IMG/VR virus record: IMGVR_UViG_3300009175_000061
Span: 1-29,119 of that record
Strand: one strand, 5' to 3'
DNA from: a virus
Length of the DNA stretch: 29,119 bases
The notes beneath the pieces are model-generated. The model saw nothing but the letters and a program-made list of their open reading frames with translations. It was not told the DNA's origin and searched no databases. The position numbers were made by a program, and so were the translations under genes. Shown here one piece after another: positions 15,363 through 21,785 of the stretch (position 1 is its first letter; every line of letters starts with the position of its first letter).

Positions 15363-15935
15363 TTACGCGTGATCTTCCCCGGACTCCGCAGGTGTTCTCT
15401 GCACTGTTTCCGGCGTTTTCTTCGTGCCGGGCTTGCGCTCGGTCGCATCCACCTCGTCTTTGCGCGCTTTCACCCGCTGCAGTAACTGGTTCGCCCAGTC
15501 CGTGGCGTTCATCCCCTGCGAACCCGGCGTCGCCTCACCCTCGCGGGTACGCTTGGTCGCCTTCAAATCGGAGAGGTGCCGGCGCATCATGCGATCCAAC
15601 CGTTCCGCCGTCTCCCAGTCTTCCAACGCGATGGCGCGGCCCATCTGGGTGTAATACAGACACACCAGTTCCAACTGCATAAAGTCGGCGCTGTCGTTCA
15701 GCGCGTACTCCTCGTGGAACCGGTCGATCATCGCCTCGAAGATCTCCTGCTCGTCAGTCGTCAGGAAACGCGAGGCGTAAATCCCATGCTTCATGTTGTT
15801 CATACGGCTGGCCGAGTTCGGTGAACTCCGTCCGCCTGGTATCCGTCCCGTCACGCGCTGTAACCTCCCCAAGTAATCGAGTTCACGGCTCGTCAGATGC
15901 GCTCGACGCCGTGGCTCCTTCAAATCCGCACGCAT
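15363..15935 (-). CDS. Candidate terminase small subunit
   Basis: A 190-residue protein whose ATG follows CGGAGGAG. It is highly charged. The segment NNMKHGIYASRFL (46-58) resembles the N-x-x-KHG-x-Y signature seen in many small-terminase-like phage proteins. Residues about 60-130 are helical with a conserved-looking LEDWETAERLDRMMRRHLSDLKATK stretch (a likely oligomerisation helix pair). The C-terminal 55 residues are basic and low in hydrophobics, probably disordered. It would recognise phage DNA and hand it to the large subunit. Doubts: no clear HTH, and it is separated from terL by the opposite-strand integrase. It might instead be another DNA-associated phage protein. Confidence 0.45.
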   Translation of the reverse strand: MRADLKEPRRRAHLTSRELDYLGRLQRVTGRIPGGRSSPNSASRMNNMKHGIYASRFLTTDEQEIFEAMIDRFHEEYALNDSADFMQLELVCLYYTQMGRAIALEDWETAERLDRMMRRHLSDLKATKRTREGEATPGSQGMNATDWANQLLQRVKARKDEVDATERKPGTKKTPETVQRTPAESGEDHA

Positions 15936-16022
15936 GGTGTTCTCCTCCGAGAGGCGATTTCAGAGATGCGGCGGGGAGGAGGCATTTCGCCAACCTCACG
16001 ATGGCTTGCTATCTCCCACGCA

Positions 16023-16304
16023 TCAGCCCCGATGGAAATCACGACTAAAAATTCCCCGACGCCGTTCTTTGTCAATAATCTGCCAGACACGCTGCGGCGT
16101 CAGCTTCACGATGCGGGCAATGTCCACCTGTTTTCGCCCTTGCATGTAGAGCGCCAGCACCTGGGCTCGCCGACGACGTGCCGGATTCACGGGCGTCGGC
16201 ACCCATAGGTGGCCGGTATAGTGTTTTTGCACCTGCTTGAGCACGGATTCCGGTAAGACATCCCGCGCATTGGCGCATCGGTCATGTCGCTTGTGCGCTC
16301 CCAT
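16023..16304 (-). CDS. Small helix-turn-helix DNA-binding protein (Mor/CD3324-like)
   Basis: 93 residues with AGGGGGTG upstream of the ATG, its first 23 bases overlapping the end of the preceding gene, which suggests coupled translation. The ANARDVLPESVLKQVQKHYTG opening (11-31) followed by a basic HTH (RRRAQVLALYMQGRKQVDIARIVKLTPQRVWQIIDKE, 44-80) resembles the small CD3324/Mor-type regulators of phages. It is very basic. It lies in the leftward unit behind element C, so it could be a regulator of later genes. HTH is confident; family and target are tentative. Confidence 0.7.
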   Translation of the reverse strand: MGAHKRHDRCANARDVLPESVLKQVQKHYTGHLWVPTPVNPARRRRAQVLALYMQGRKQVDIARIVKLTPQRVWQIIDKERRRGIFSRDFHRG

Positions 16305-17358
16305 GTGTCACCCCCTGACGTCGCGGACGATGAAACCGCGTACATTGCTCACGGTTGCCCTTCTCGGCGAATAACTCGATAGCCTCAGCGGTCACCGCAC
16401 CGAGGGCACGCCCATGGACAAAACAGATCAGACCATAATCCTGTCCGCACGGCATGGCGAATTGTCCCCGATTCTGAAACAGATCGGCATGCGACCAGCC
16501 CAATCCCATCGCCGTGTCCTTGATCTCCTCGACCTTGAAGTAATCGAGCAGATCAACCTTCTCGGTAAATCGCCATGTCCCCGTGGCCGGATAATTCAGG
16601 TCGGGCAGGAGATCGTCGAAATCCTCGGGACGTTCTTCAGCCGCCAGTGCGATGGCTCGTTGCTCATACGGCGTATAGGTCATTGGCACGAATCGCCGGC
16701 CATATATGTCGGTGATGTAGCGCGTATCGGCCTGCGCGCGTTGACCATCCGTCGTGTTGATCTCCACCCATCCGCCAGGCAACTCAGCTTCCGCCACATG
16801 GATGACCGTCACGACCCCGTCACCTCCGCCGAGTATCCGCACGGGCACGCCCACGACCAACACCGGTGGGGCGCTGGGGTCAGGCAGCATCGCGCGCGCC
16901 AACCCGGAACCCGAAACAGACTGCTGGGGAGTGGTCCCCGCGGATTGAGCATCCTGCAGCAACGCCAGCAAACGGGATGCGGACTGCGCGCTCGGGGGCT
17001 CATACCCCTGGATATCCAGCGATTCCAGCATCGCCAGCAGCGTCGCTTCCCCGTAGAGCCGAATCGCATCATCCTGCATGACGTTGAATCGCTCGCGAAG
17101 CTGGTCATAGACCGCTTCCGGCAGCAAGCCACGCCGATGCTTTTCCTGGGCATGCGTCATGCGAGAGCGCAGCCAGGCATAATACTCAGGCGTCAAGCGC
17201 CGATAGGCTTTGCCCTGCAGTACCAGATCCTGCTCACCAGTGATCTGCTCAGTGGCATCTTCCCAGCGGGATAGATCGGTGGCATACCAGAGGGAAGTGC
17301 TCGGCTGAGTGTTCCGGGCTTGATCCTGGGCAAAGAGGGATGGTGTCGCATCAGACAT
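16282..17358 (-). CDS. Protein of unknown function, 358 residues
   Basis: The ATG follows AAGGGGGA at good spacing. No enzyme motif was recognised. Residues about 50-110 are charged and helical (LTPEYYAWLRSRMTHAQEKH). About 115-170 form a low-complexity Ser/Gln/Ala linker. About 170-230 look beta-rich and SH3/KOW-like (VPVRILGGGDGVVTVI, then GGWVEINTTDG and YITDIYGRRFVP). The last 100 residues contain a possible small alpha/beta domain, and the final 20 are basic. It is the first gene after element C, behind a long leader, and overlaps the HTH gene. Function is unknown; a DNA- or RNA-associated role is only a guess from the beta unit and basic tail. Confidence 0.75.
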   Translation of the reverse strand: MSDATPSLFAQDQARNTQPSTSLWYATDLSRWEDATEQITGEQDLVLQGKAYRRLTPEYYAWLRSRMTHAQEKHRRGLLPEAVYDQLRERFNVMQDDAIRLYGEATLLAMLESLDIQGYEPPSAQSASRLLALLQDAQSAGTTPQQSVSGSGLARAMLPDPSAPPVLVVGVPVRILGGGDGVVTVIHVAEAELPGGWVEINTTDGQRAQADTRYITDIYGRRFVPMTYTPYEQRAIALAAEERPEDFDDLLPDLNYPATGTWRFTEKVDLLDYFKVEEIKDTAMGLGWSHADLFQNRGQFAMPCGQDYGLICFVHGRALGAVTAEAIELFAEKGNREQCTRFHRPRRQGVTHGSAQAT

Positions 17359-17744
17359 GAGGCAGTCCCCCTTGGTTCACGCTCACGGGACGGTGATGTT
17401 CCGTGTCCATGCCATTGGCCTCACGTATATATACATATACGCGACGTGAAAGAATGATGGGGTCTATCACGCTATCCGTCTCGGTCATCCCAGTCACCTC
17501 AGCTTCCTCTGTCCTCAGGTCTTCTTCTTTCTTCTCCCTTCAGACAGCTCGCGAGGAGAGAGAGAATAAATATAAGAACGAACGCATCGTCTCGGGAGTC
17601 TGTCCCGCTTCGTATTACGAAGGTAGAGCGGTGCGCATATGCGCGTATGTAATAGCTGGAACTACTCGGACACCGGAACACCTCCCGAATACTGGATGAA
17701 TGCGCAGACGCTTCCCCCCGACGAACACGCCGAAAAAAGAGCCT
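17359..17744 (-). other. Long untranslated leader or regulatory region with several palindromes
   Basis: About 386 bases separate element C from the start of the 358-residue gene, with no convincing gene on either strand. The region holds TCACG (17421-17425) and CGTGA (17445-17449) around an AT-rich core with CGTATA/TATACG arms. It also has the perfect 12-bp palindrome GCGCATATGCGC (17633-17644) and TTCGT-ATT-ACGAA (17609-17621). Around 17500-17560 a strongly pyrimidine-rich tract gives a purine-rich minus-strand transcript. These look like operator or RNA-structure sites. Confidence 0.4.
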
Positions 17745-17788
17745 CCTAACCGTTACATAAACGGTGGAGGCGAAAAGTGACGAGTCAT
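17745..17788 (-). promoter_or_regulatory. Promoter-like bipartite element, copy C
   Basis: On the minus strand it reads ATGACTCGTCACTTTT, eight variable bases (CGCCTCCA), then CCGTTTATGTAACGGTTAGG. Both halves equal copy A except for the spacer. It points left toward the 358-residue gene. If TATGTA serves as the -10 and the GTCAC block as the -35, the gap is close to the usual 17 bases and transcription would start near 17745. Confidence 0.75.
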
Positions 17789-18145
17789 TCTCAGGGTCTG
17801 GCGAACTATTTCTTGAAAAATCGCTGTCGGACGCCGATGCCAGGGAACTGACGCCATGCCGTCATGTCATCCTCATCTCGCGATTTCACCTCGGTTCCCC
17901 GCTAACAATGCCCTTGGCTGGAATTCCAGCGAGCGCCTAAAAAAAGTTCCAAAGAATTTTCACCCCACATGCCGCCCATTTCACGCTCGATAGCCCCTGG
18001 CAGATGCCTCCCAGCTATCGTCTCCACGGCCTCCTACCCGCCGTTTCGCTGGGATTCCACCAGATGGAAGTGAGAGGTCGTGCGCTCACTCCCCAATCAT
18101 CCTTGCGCCGTGACGCCGGCCTCATCACCCATCGAGGAGGCCGAC
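17789..18145 (+). other. Upstream region of the sigma-like gene
   Basis: A 357-bp stretch without a supported gene. It contains the perfect 14-bp palindrome GCTGGAATTCCAGC (17917-17930), followed by an A-rich run (17938-17945) and AT-rich sequence to about 17965. No copy of the bipartite element faces the sigma gene, so its promoter must be of another type. A TTGGCT/CTAAAA pair at 17 spacing flanks the palindrome but matches the sigma-70 consensus poorly. The palindrome is a candidate operator. Confidence 0.35.
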
Positions 18146-18754
18146 ATGGCTATCTGGTTTCAGTACTACGACATCGACCCGTACATTGTGCGGGCCATCG
18201 ACCACAAAGTCCGGCATCTGTACGACAAGTACCACTTGACCTGTGATGACCTGGACGACTTGCGCCAGGAGTTGTTTGTGCATGCGCTGCAATACGCGCA
18301 CACCTTCAATCCGCAACGCGCGCAATGGACCACCTTCATCGACCGGCTGCTCAAGAGCGGCATCGCCAACTTCCTGCGGGCGCGTGATGCCGAATGCCGT
18401 TGTGGAGAGAAGAGCGTGCCGTTGTGTGAGGCGGATGATCGGGAGCACAGCGCCGAATACGTGACCGCGTTGGATGGCGTCTATACCGGAACGCGCCTGT
18501 CGCCCGACGGTCAGACGATGGACACCTCAACTGAAGCTATCGATTTGCGCCTCGACGTTGCCGCGATCCTGGCGACGCTGTCTCCGTTGCTCCAGCAGAT
18601 CTGTCGCCTCCTGATGGACGGGGAAAATGTCACGGCGGTCGCTCGCACGCTCGGCATGCCGCGCACTTCCCTCTACTTCTACCTGGATCAACTCCAACGC
18701 ATCTTCGTGGCGCACGGCTTCGATTTTTCTTTGCGAATGACTCGTCACTTTTGA
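18146..18754 (+). CDS. Phage-encoded sigma-70-like (ECF-sized) transcription factor
   Basis: 202 residues from the ATG at 18146, chosen for GAGGAGG five bases upstream; an upstream in-frame ATG at 18080 lacks a site. A region-2-like part (about 34-82) contains DDLRQELFVHAL and RAQWTTFIDRLLKSGIANFLRAR, as in core-RNA-polymerase-binding sigma helices. A region-4-like HTH (about 137-190) contains LSPLLQQICRLLMDGENVTAVA followed by RTLGMPRTSLYFYLDQL, fitting -35 recognition. The middle (83-130) is a linker with a CRC and a nearby Cys. It is the first gene of the rightward unit. Its final codons (RMTRHF-stop) are formed by the first half of element A. The two-domain layout is that of small sigma factors; identity is fairly secure, promoter specificity inferred. 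Confidence 0.78.
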   Translation: MAIWFQYYDIDPYIVRAIDHKVRHLYDKYHLTCDDLDDLRQELFVHALQYAHTFNPQRAQWTTFIDRLLKSGIANFLRARDAECRCGEKSVPLCEADDREHSAEYVTALDGVYTGTRLSPDGQTMDTSTEAIDLRLDVAAILATLSPLLQQICRLLMDGENVTAVARTLGMPRTSLYFYLDQLQRIFVAHGFDFSLRMTRHF

Positions 18755-18780
18755 CGTTGGCCGTTTATGTAACGGTTAGG
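18737..18780 (+). promoter_or_regulatory. Promoter-like bipartite element, copy A
   Basis: ATGACTCGTCACTTTT, spacer GACGTTGG, then CCGTTTATGTAACGGTTAGG. It overlaps the last six codons and stop of the sigma-like gene and ends 34 bases before the nuclease start at 18815. It faces the recombination/replication genes. CCGTT-TATGT-AACGG is a small inverted repeat, so an operator function on top of promoter function is possible. Confidence 0.75.
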
Positions 18781-18814
18781 GGCAGCTTTTTCGCTGACCC
18801 GGAGAGGATGCGAG

Positions 18815-19828
18815 ATGCACGAGAGCCGTCTACTGACAACCTACACATTCTGGAACACCTACCGGAATTGCCCACGGGCTTGCGCCTGGCGCTATCTCCA
18901 CGAACTGGTGCCCCAGGGACGAAGCGCGAACTTGCGCTTTGGCTCGCTCATCCACCGGTGCCTTGAGCACTGGCACATACACCGAGACATCGGCGCCATC
19001 CAGGAGATCATCGACCAGGCCTGCGCCCAGCGCGCGCAATACCCTGACGTGCAACAAGCGTGGCATCTGGCCTCAGCCATGATGCTGGGGTATGCCATGC
19101 GCTATCGCGAGGAAACGTTCACGATCACCGATGTCGAGCGCATCTTCTCCGGTCCCATCATCAACCCCGCCAGCGGGAAACCGTCCCGCACCTTCCTGCT
19201 GGCGGGCAAGATCGATGGGCTGGTCGAGCTGGATGGCGAGATCTTCCTGCTGGAACACAAGACGACCGGCTGCCTGGACGGCGAGTACCTGGAGAAGCTC
19301 TGGATGGATTTCCAGTTGCTGCTCTACGCCTATGCGCTGGAGCGCTATGAAGGCATCCGGGTCGCCGGCGCCATCTACAACATCCTGGTCAAGGCGAAAC
19401 TGCGCCAGGGGCAGGGGGAAACGGAGTTGGAATTCCAGCAGCGCGCGGCGGAACTGGCTGCCAAGAACAAGTCCGGCAAAACCACCGCCACGCGCAAACA
19501 GCCCGAAGCGGATGCCGATTTCCAGGCACGACTGCGCGCGAAATACGCCGACTCTGAGATGTTCCACCGGGAAGTGCTGTATTTCTCCCGCGACCAACTG
19601 GCCGAAGTCGAGGCGGAACTCTGGCTGCTGACCCAGCAGTTTCTGGAAGCCCGCAAGCATCGCTGGTTCATTCGCAACACCGCCTATTGCTTCCACTACG
19701 GCGCGCCATGCGCCTATTACCCGCTGTGCCGGGCCAATGGCGCCGAGCACGTCATCGACAATCTGTATGAGCGCCGTCCGCCGCACGAAGAGTTGACCGC
19801 GACGCGTGATGACGCTCCCGTCTTTTAA
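18815..19828 (+). CDS. PD-(D/E)XK nuclease with Cys cluster (Cas4/RecB-like)
   Basis: 337 residues, ATG after GGAGAGG. The RecB/AddB/Cas4-type nuclease pattern is complete: YRNCPRACAWRY at 16-27, GSLIH with H47, AGKIDG with D134, LLEHK with E147 and K149, and Q167 in the following QLLLYAYAL helix. Cysteines C19, C23 and a C-terminal C292-x6-C299-x5-C305 set suggest an iron-sulphur or zinc clamp joining the two ends. The region about 195-250 is a charged insertion. It is first in the recombination block with a Sak4-like ATPase and DUF669-like protein, so it probably processes DNA ends as the exonuclease partner of phage recombination. Confidence 0.88.
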   Translation: MHESRLLTTYTFWNTYRNCPRACAWRYLHELVPQGRSANLRFGSLIHRCLEHWHIHRDIGAIQEIIDQACAQRAQYPDVQQAWHLASAMMLGYAMRYREETFTITDVERIFSGPIINPASGKPSRTFLLAGKIDGLVELDGEIFLLEHKTTGCLDGEYLEKLWMDFQLLLYAYALERYEGIRVAGAIYNILVKAKLRQGQGETELEFQQRAAELAAKNKSGKTTATRKQPEADADFQARLRAKYADSEMFHREVLYFSRDQLAEVEAELWLLTQQFLEARKHRWFIRNTAYCFHYGAPCAYYPLCRANGAEHVIDNLYERRPPHEELTATRDDAPVF

Positions 19829-19844
19829 CCGAAAGGAACCATCC

Positions 19845-20075
19845 ATGACTGAGATCATCCGTGTCTTGCGCGTGCTCGAATATGTCGGGCCGCGACAGAT
19901 CGTCGAGGACACCCTGCGCCGTGGCGGCGTGCCGGCCAACGGTGAGCATACCGTTGCCATACGTCGCGGTGATCCGCCGGCGTCGGGCACCTTGCGGATT
20001 TCTTCCGCGCTTATCGGCACTTTCGGCGACGTCGTGCAGGTCATCGACGACCCGCAAGAGACGCTCGTTCCCTGA
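19845..20075 (+). CDS. Small protein of unknown function
   Basis: 76 residues from the ATG at 19845 (GAAAGGA upstream); the longer frame starting at 19806 lies over the previous gene's end and lacks a site. It begins MTEIIRVLRVLEYVGPRQ and has a mixed alpha/beta character, with no motif, signal or membrane segment. It is cotranscribed between the PD-(D/E)XK nuclease and the Sak4-like ATPase, so a role in phage recombination or replication is suggested by place only. Confidence 0.65.
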   Translation: MTEIIRVLRVLEYVGPRQIVEDTLRRGGVPANGEHTVAIRRGDPPASGTLRISSALIGTFGDVVQVIDDPQETLVP

Positions 20076-20098
20076 CCTATTTTTCACAAGGAGACACT

Positions 20099-20809
20099 AT
20101 GTTACCAACCGCGAAAACCCCGCCCAAGCAGGCATTGGCTGACTTGTCGGTGCTCGTGTATGGCCGCCCGAAAGCCGGCAAGAGTTCATTCTGCGCGCAA
20201 GCGGATGATGCGCTCTTCCTGGCAACCGAGGCTGGACTCAACCATCTCGACACCTACCAGGCGCCGATCAATTCCTGGGAGGAGTTGCTGGAGGCCTGCG
20301 CGGACATCGCGACGGGCAACCATCCGTTCCGCACCATCATTCTCGACACGGTCGACAATGCGTATCGCCTTTGCGCCGAGTATGTCTGCAAGAAACATCG
20401 CATCGACCATGAGAGCGATCTCGGCTATGGCAAAGGCTATGCATTGATCTCCAATGAGTTCACGCGCGTCCTGACCAAGCTGTCGCTGCTGCCCTACGGA
20501 CTCTACATTGTCTCGCACGCCCAGGATATCGAGATAGAGACACGGACGGGCAAGTATAACCGCACCGTGCCGACGCTGCCGGAGAAAGCCCGGAAAGTCG
20601 TGCTCGGTCTGGTGGACATGATCCTCTTCGTCGATTTCGAACCCTATACCGACGAACACGGCGACACGCAATATCGCCGCGTCATCCGCACCAAACCCTC
20701 CACGACCTATGAAGCGGGAGACCGCACCGGGCGCTTACCGGAAACACTCCCGCTCGACTACCAGGTCTTCATCGAGGCCTTCACCAACGATCCGTTCAGC
20801 GACCAATAA
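20099..20809 (+). CDS. Sak4-like RecA-fold ATPase (phage recombination)
   Basis: 236 residues, ATG after CAAGGAG. Walker A is GRPKAGKS at 22-29 and Walker B is RTIILDTVD around 78-86, followed by the Arg/Cys-containing helix and a GLYIVSHAQDIE strand (about 138-149), as in the AAA_24/Sak4 family. The length fits single-domain Sak4 proteins. These act in single-strand annealing or strand exchange together with a single-strand-binding partner. The next gene, DUF669-like, is the usual partner, which strengthens the call. There is no DNA-binding extension beyond the core. Confidence 0.85.
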   Translation: MLPTAKTPPKQALADLSVLVYGRPKAGKSSFCAQADDALFLATEAGLNHLDTYQAPINSWEELLEACADIATGNHPFRTIILDTVDNAYRLCAEYVCKKHRIDHESDLGYGKGYALISNEFTRVLTKLSLLPYGLYIVSHAQDIEIETRTGKYNRTVPTLPEKARKVVLGLVDMILFVDFEPYTDEHGDTQYRRVIRTKPSTTYEAGDRTGRLPETLPLDYQVFIEAFTNDPFSDQ

Positions 20810-20838
20810 CCGATGACCCGTGATAAGGAGAACAACCC

Positions 20839-21348
20839 ATGAGTACCCCTGATTACACCGCCGATCTCGCCCAACTGGACGATGTCTACACCGAGGTGGA
20901 ACCGGCTGAGCGCAAAGAACTCGATGATGTCCCGCCGGGTCATTATCAGGCCTACGTCGACCGGGCGTATCTCGACCGGGCGAAAACCAGCCGCCGCCTG
21001 CTGCTGAAATGGGAACTGGTGATTGCCGCCGGCGAGTTGAAGGGCCGACGTCTGTTCCGCAACAACATGGTGGAAACGCCGGACAACCTGCGCTGGCTGA
21101 AAGCCGACTTGCAGACTGCCGGCGTCACGCTGCGGAAGCTGTCCGATCTGCCACTGCAACTGGAGCCGCTCATCGGCGTGCTGCTCGATGTGACCGTCTC
21201 CGTGAAAGGCACGGGCGATCAGGCCTTTACGAACGTGTATTTGAACAAACGCGTTGACCGCACCGAGGGAAGCGGGGCCGAGGCGACGCCGCCGTCATCC
21301 CCCGCGTCCGCCAAGTCAGGAGGGAGTCGTGGACTCTCGCGCTTCTAA
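20839..21348 (+). CDS. DUF669-like single-strand-DNA-binding protein
   Basis: 169 residues, ATG after AAGGAG. The core PPGHYQAYVDRAYLDRAK...LLLKWELVIAAGELKGRRLFRNN (about 32-76) matches the OB-fold-like DUF669 pattern of phages. The C-terminus is Ser/Pro/Gly-rich and ends in RGLSRF, a flexible tail with an aromatic end as in many SSB-like proteins. It follows the Sak4-like ATPase, a pairing common in phage genomes. The last 20 bases overlap the start of the ERCC4 nuclease gene. Confidence 0.75.
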   Translation: MSTPDYTADLAQLDDVYTEVEPAERKELDDVPPGHYQAYVDRAYLDRAKTSRRLLLKWELVIAAGELKGRRLFRNNMVETPDNLRWLKADLQTAGVTLRKLSDLPLQLEPLIGVLLDVTVSVKGTGDQAFTNVYLNKRVDRTEGSGAEATPPSSPASAKSGGSRGLSRF

Positions 21349-21784
21349 ACCGATCATTGTGGTCGATTCGCGGGAGCAGCGGCCCTGGACGTTCGATGCA
21401 GCACGCGTGGGGGGTGTCGTCCAGGCGGCACTCCCCGCCGGGGACTATTCGCTGCAAGGCTACGAAACGCAGATCGCCATCGAGAGAAAATCGCTCGACG
21501 ACTACGTGCAAACGGTGATTCATGCCCAGGAGCGTTTCGCGCGTGAATTGAGTCTGCTGCGCGCCTATCCGCGCGCATGGATCGTCGTGGAGGCGACGCT
21601 GGACGATGTGCTGCAGGGACGCTATGCGTCACGGGCGCATCCGCAGTCGGTGCTGGGGCTGACGGCGGCGCTGATGACGCGCTACGGCATTCCGGTGCTC
21701 TTCGCCTCGGATCGTCCCAGCGCCATTGCGCTGGTGGAAACGCTACTGCTGCACTGGCACGCGCAGCAGCAGAACGGGAGGTAG
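21329..21784 (+). CDS. ERCC4/XPF-type nuclease, single domain
   Basis: 151 residues from a GTG at 21329, chosen because CAGGAGGGAG lies just upstream inside the end of the previous gene; frame and motif agree. The ERCC4 signature is intact: VVDSREQRPW with D13, AGDYS with D39 and IERKSLDD (E52, R53, K54 and D58), i.e. GD-x(n)-ERK-x3-D. It lacks the helicase and HhH domains of cellular XPF, so it is the compact phage/archaeal-like form, a structure-specific endonuclease for branched DNA. It is in the recombination operon, translationally coupled to the DUF669-like gene and one base ahead of the RecD2-like gene. Confidence 0.85.
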   Translation: MDSRASKPIIVVDSREQRPWTFDAARVGGVVQAALPAGDYSLQGYETQIAIERKSLDDYVQTVIHAQERFARELSLLRAYPRAWIVVEATLDDVLQGRYASRAHPQSVLGLTAALMTRYGIPVLFASDRPSAIALVETLLLHWHAQQQNGR

Positions 21785-21785
21785 C

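Noticed and set aside
17403-17699. 98-residue plus-strand and 60-residue minus-strand open frames in the leader region
   Set aside because: Non-ATG or weak starts, no proper ribosome site and Ser/Arg-rich random-looking sequence.
18761-18775. CCGTT-TATGT-AACGG hairpin in the elements as a terminator
   Set aside because: Five-base stem, and the later T-run is 11 or more bases away. Orientation and position point to initiation.
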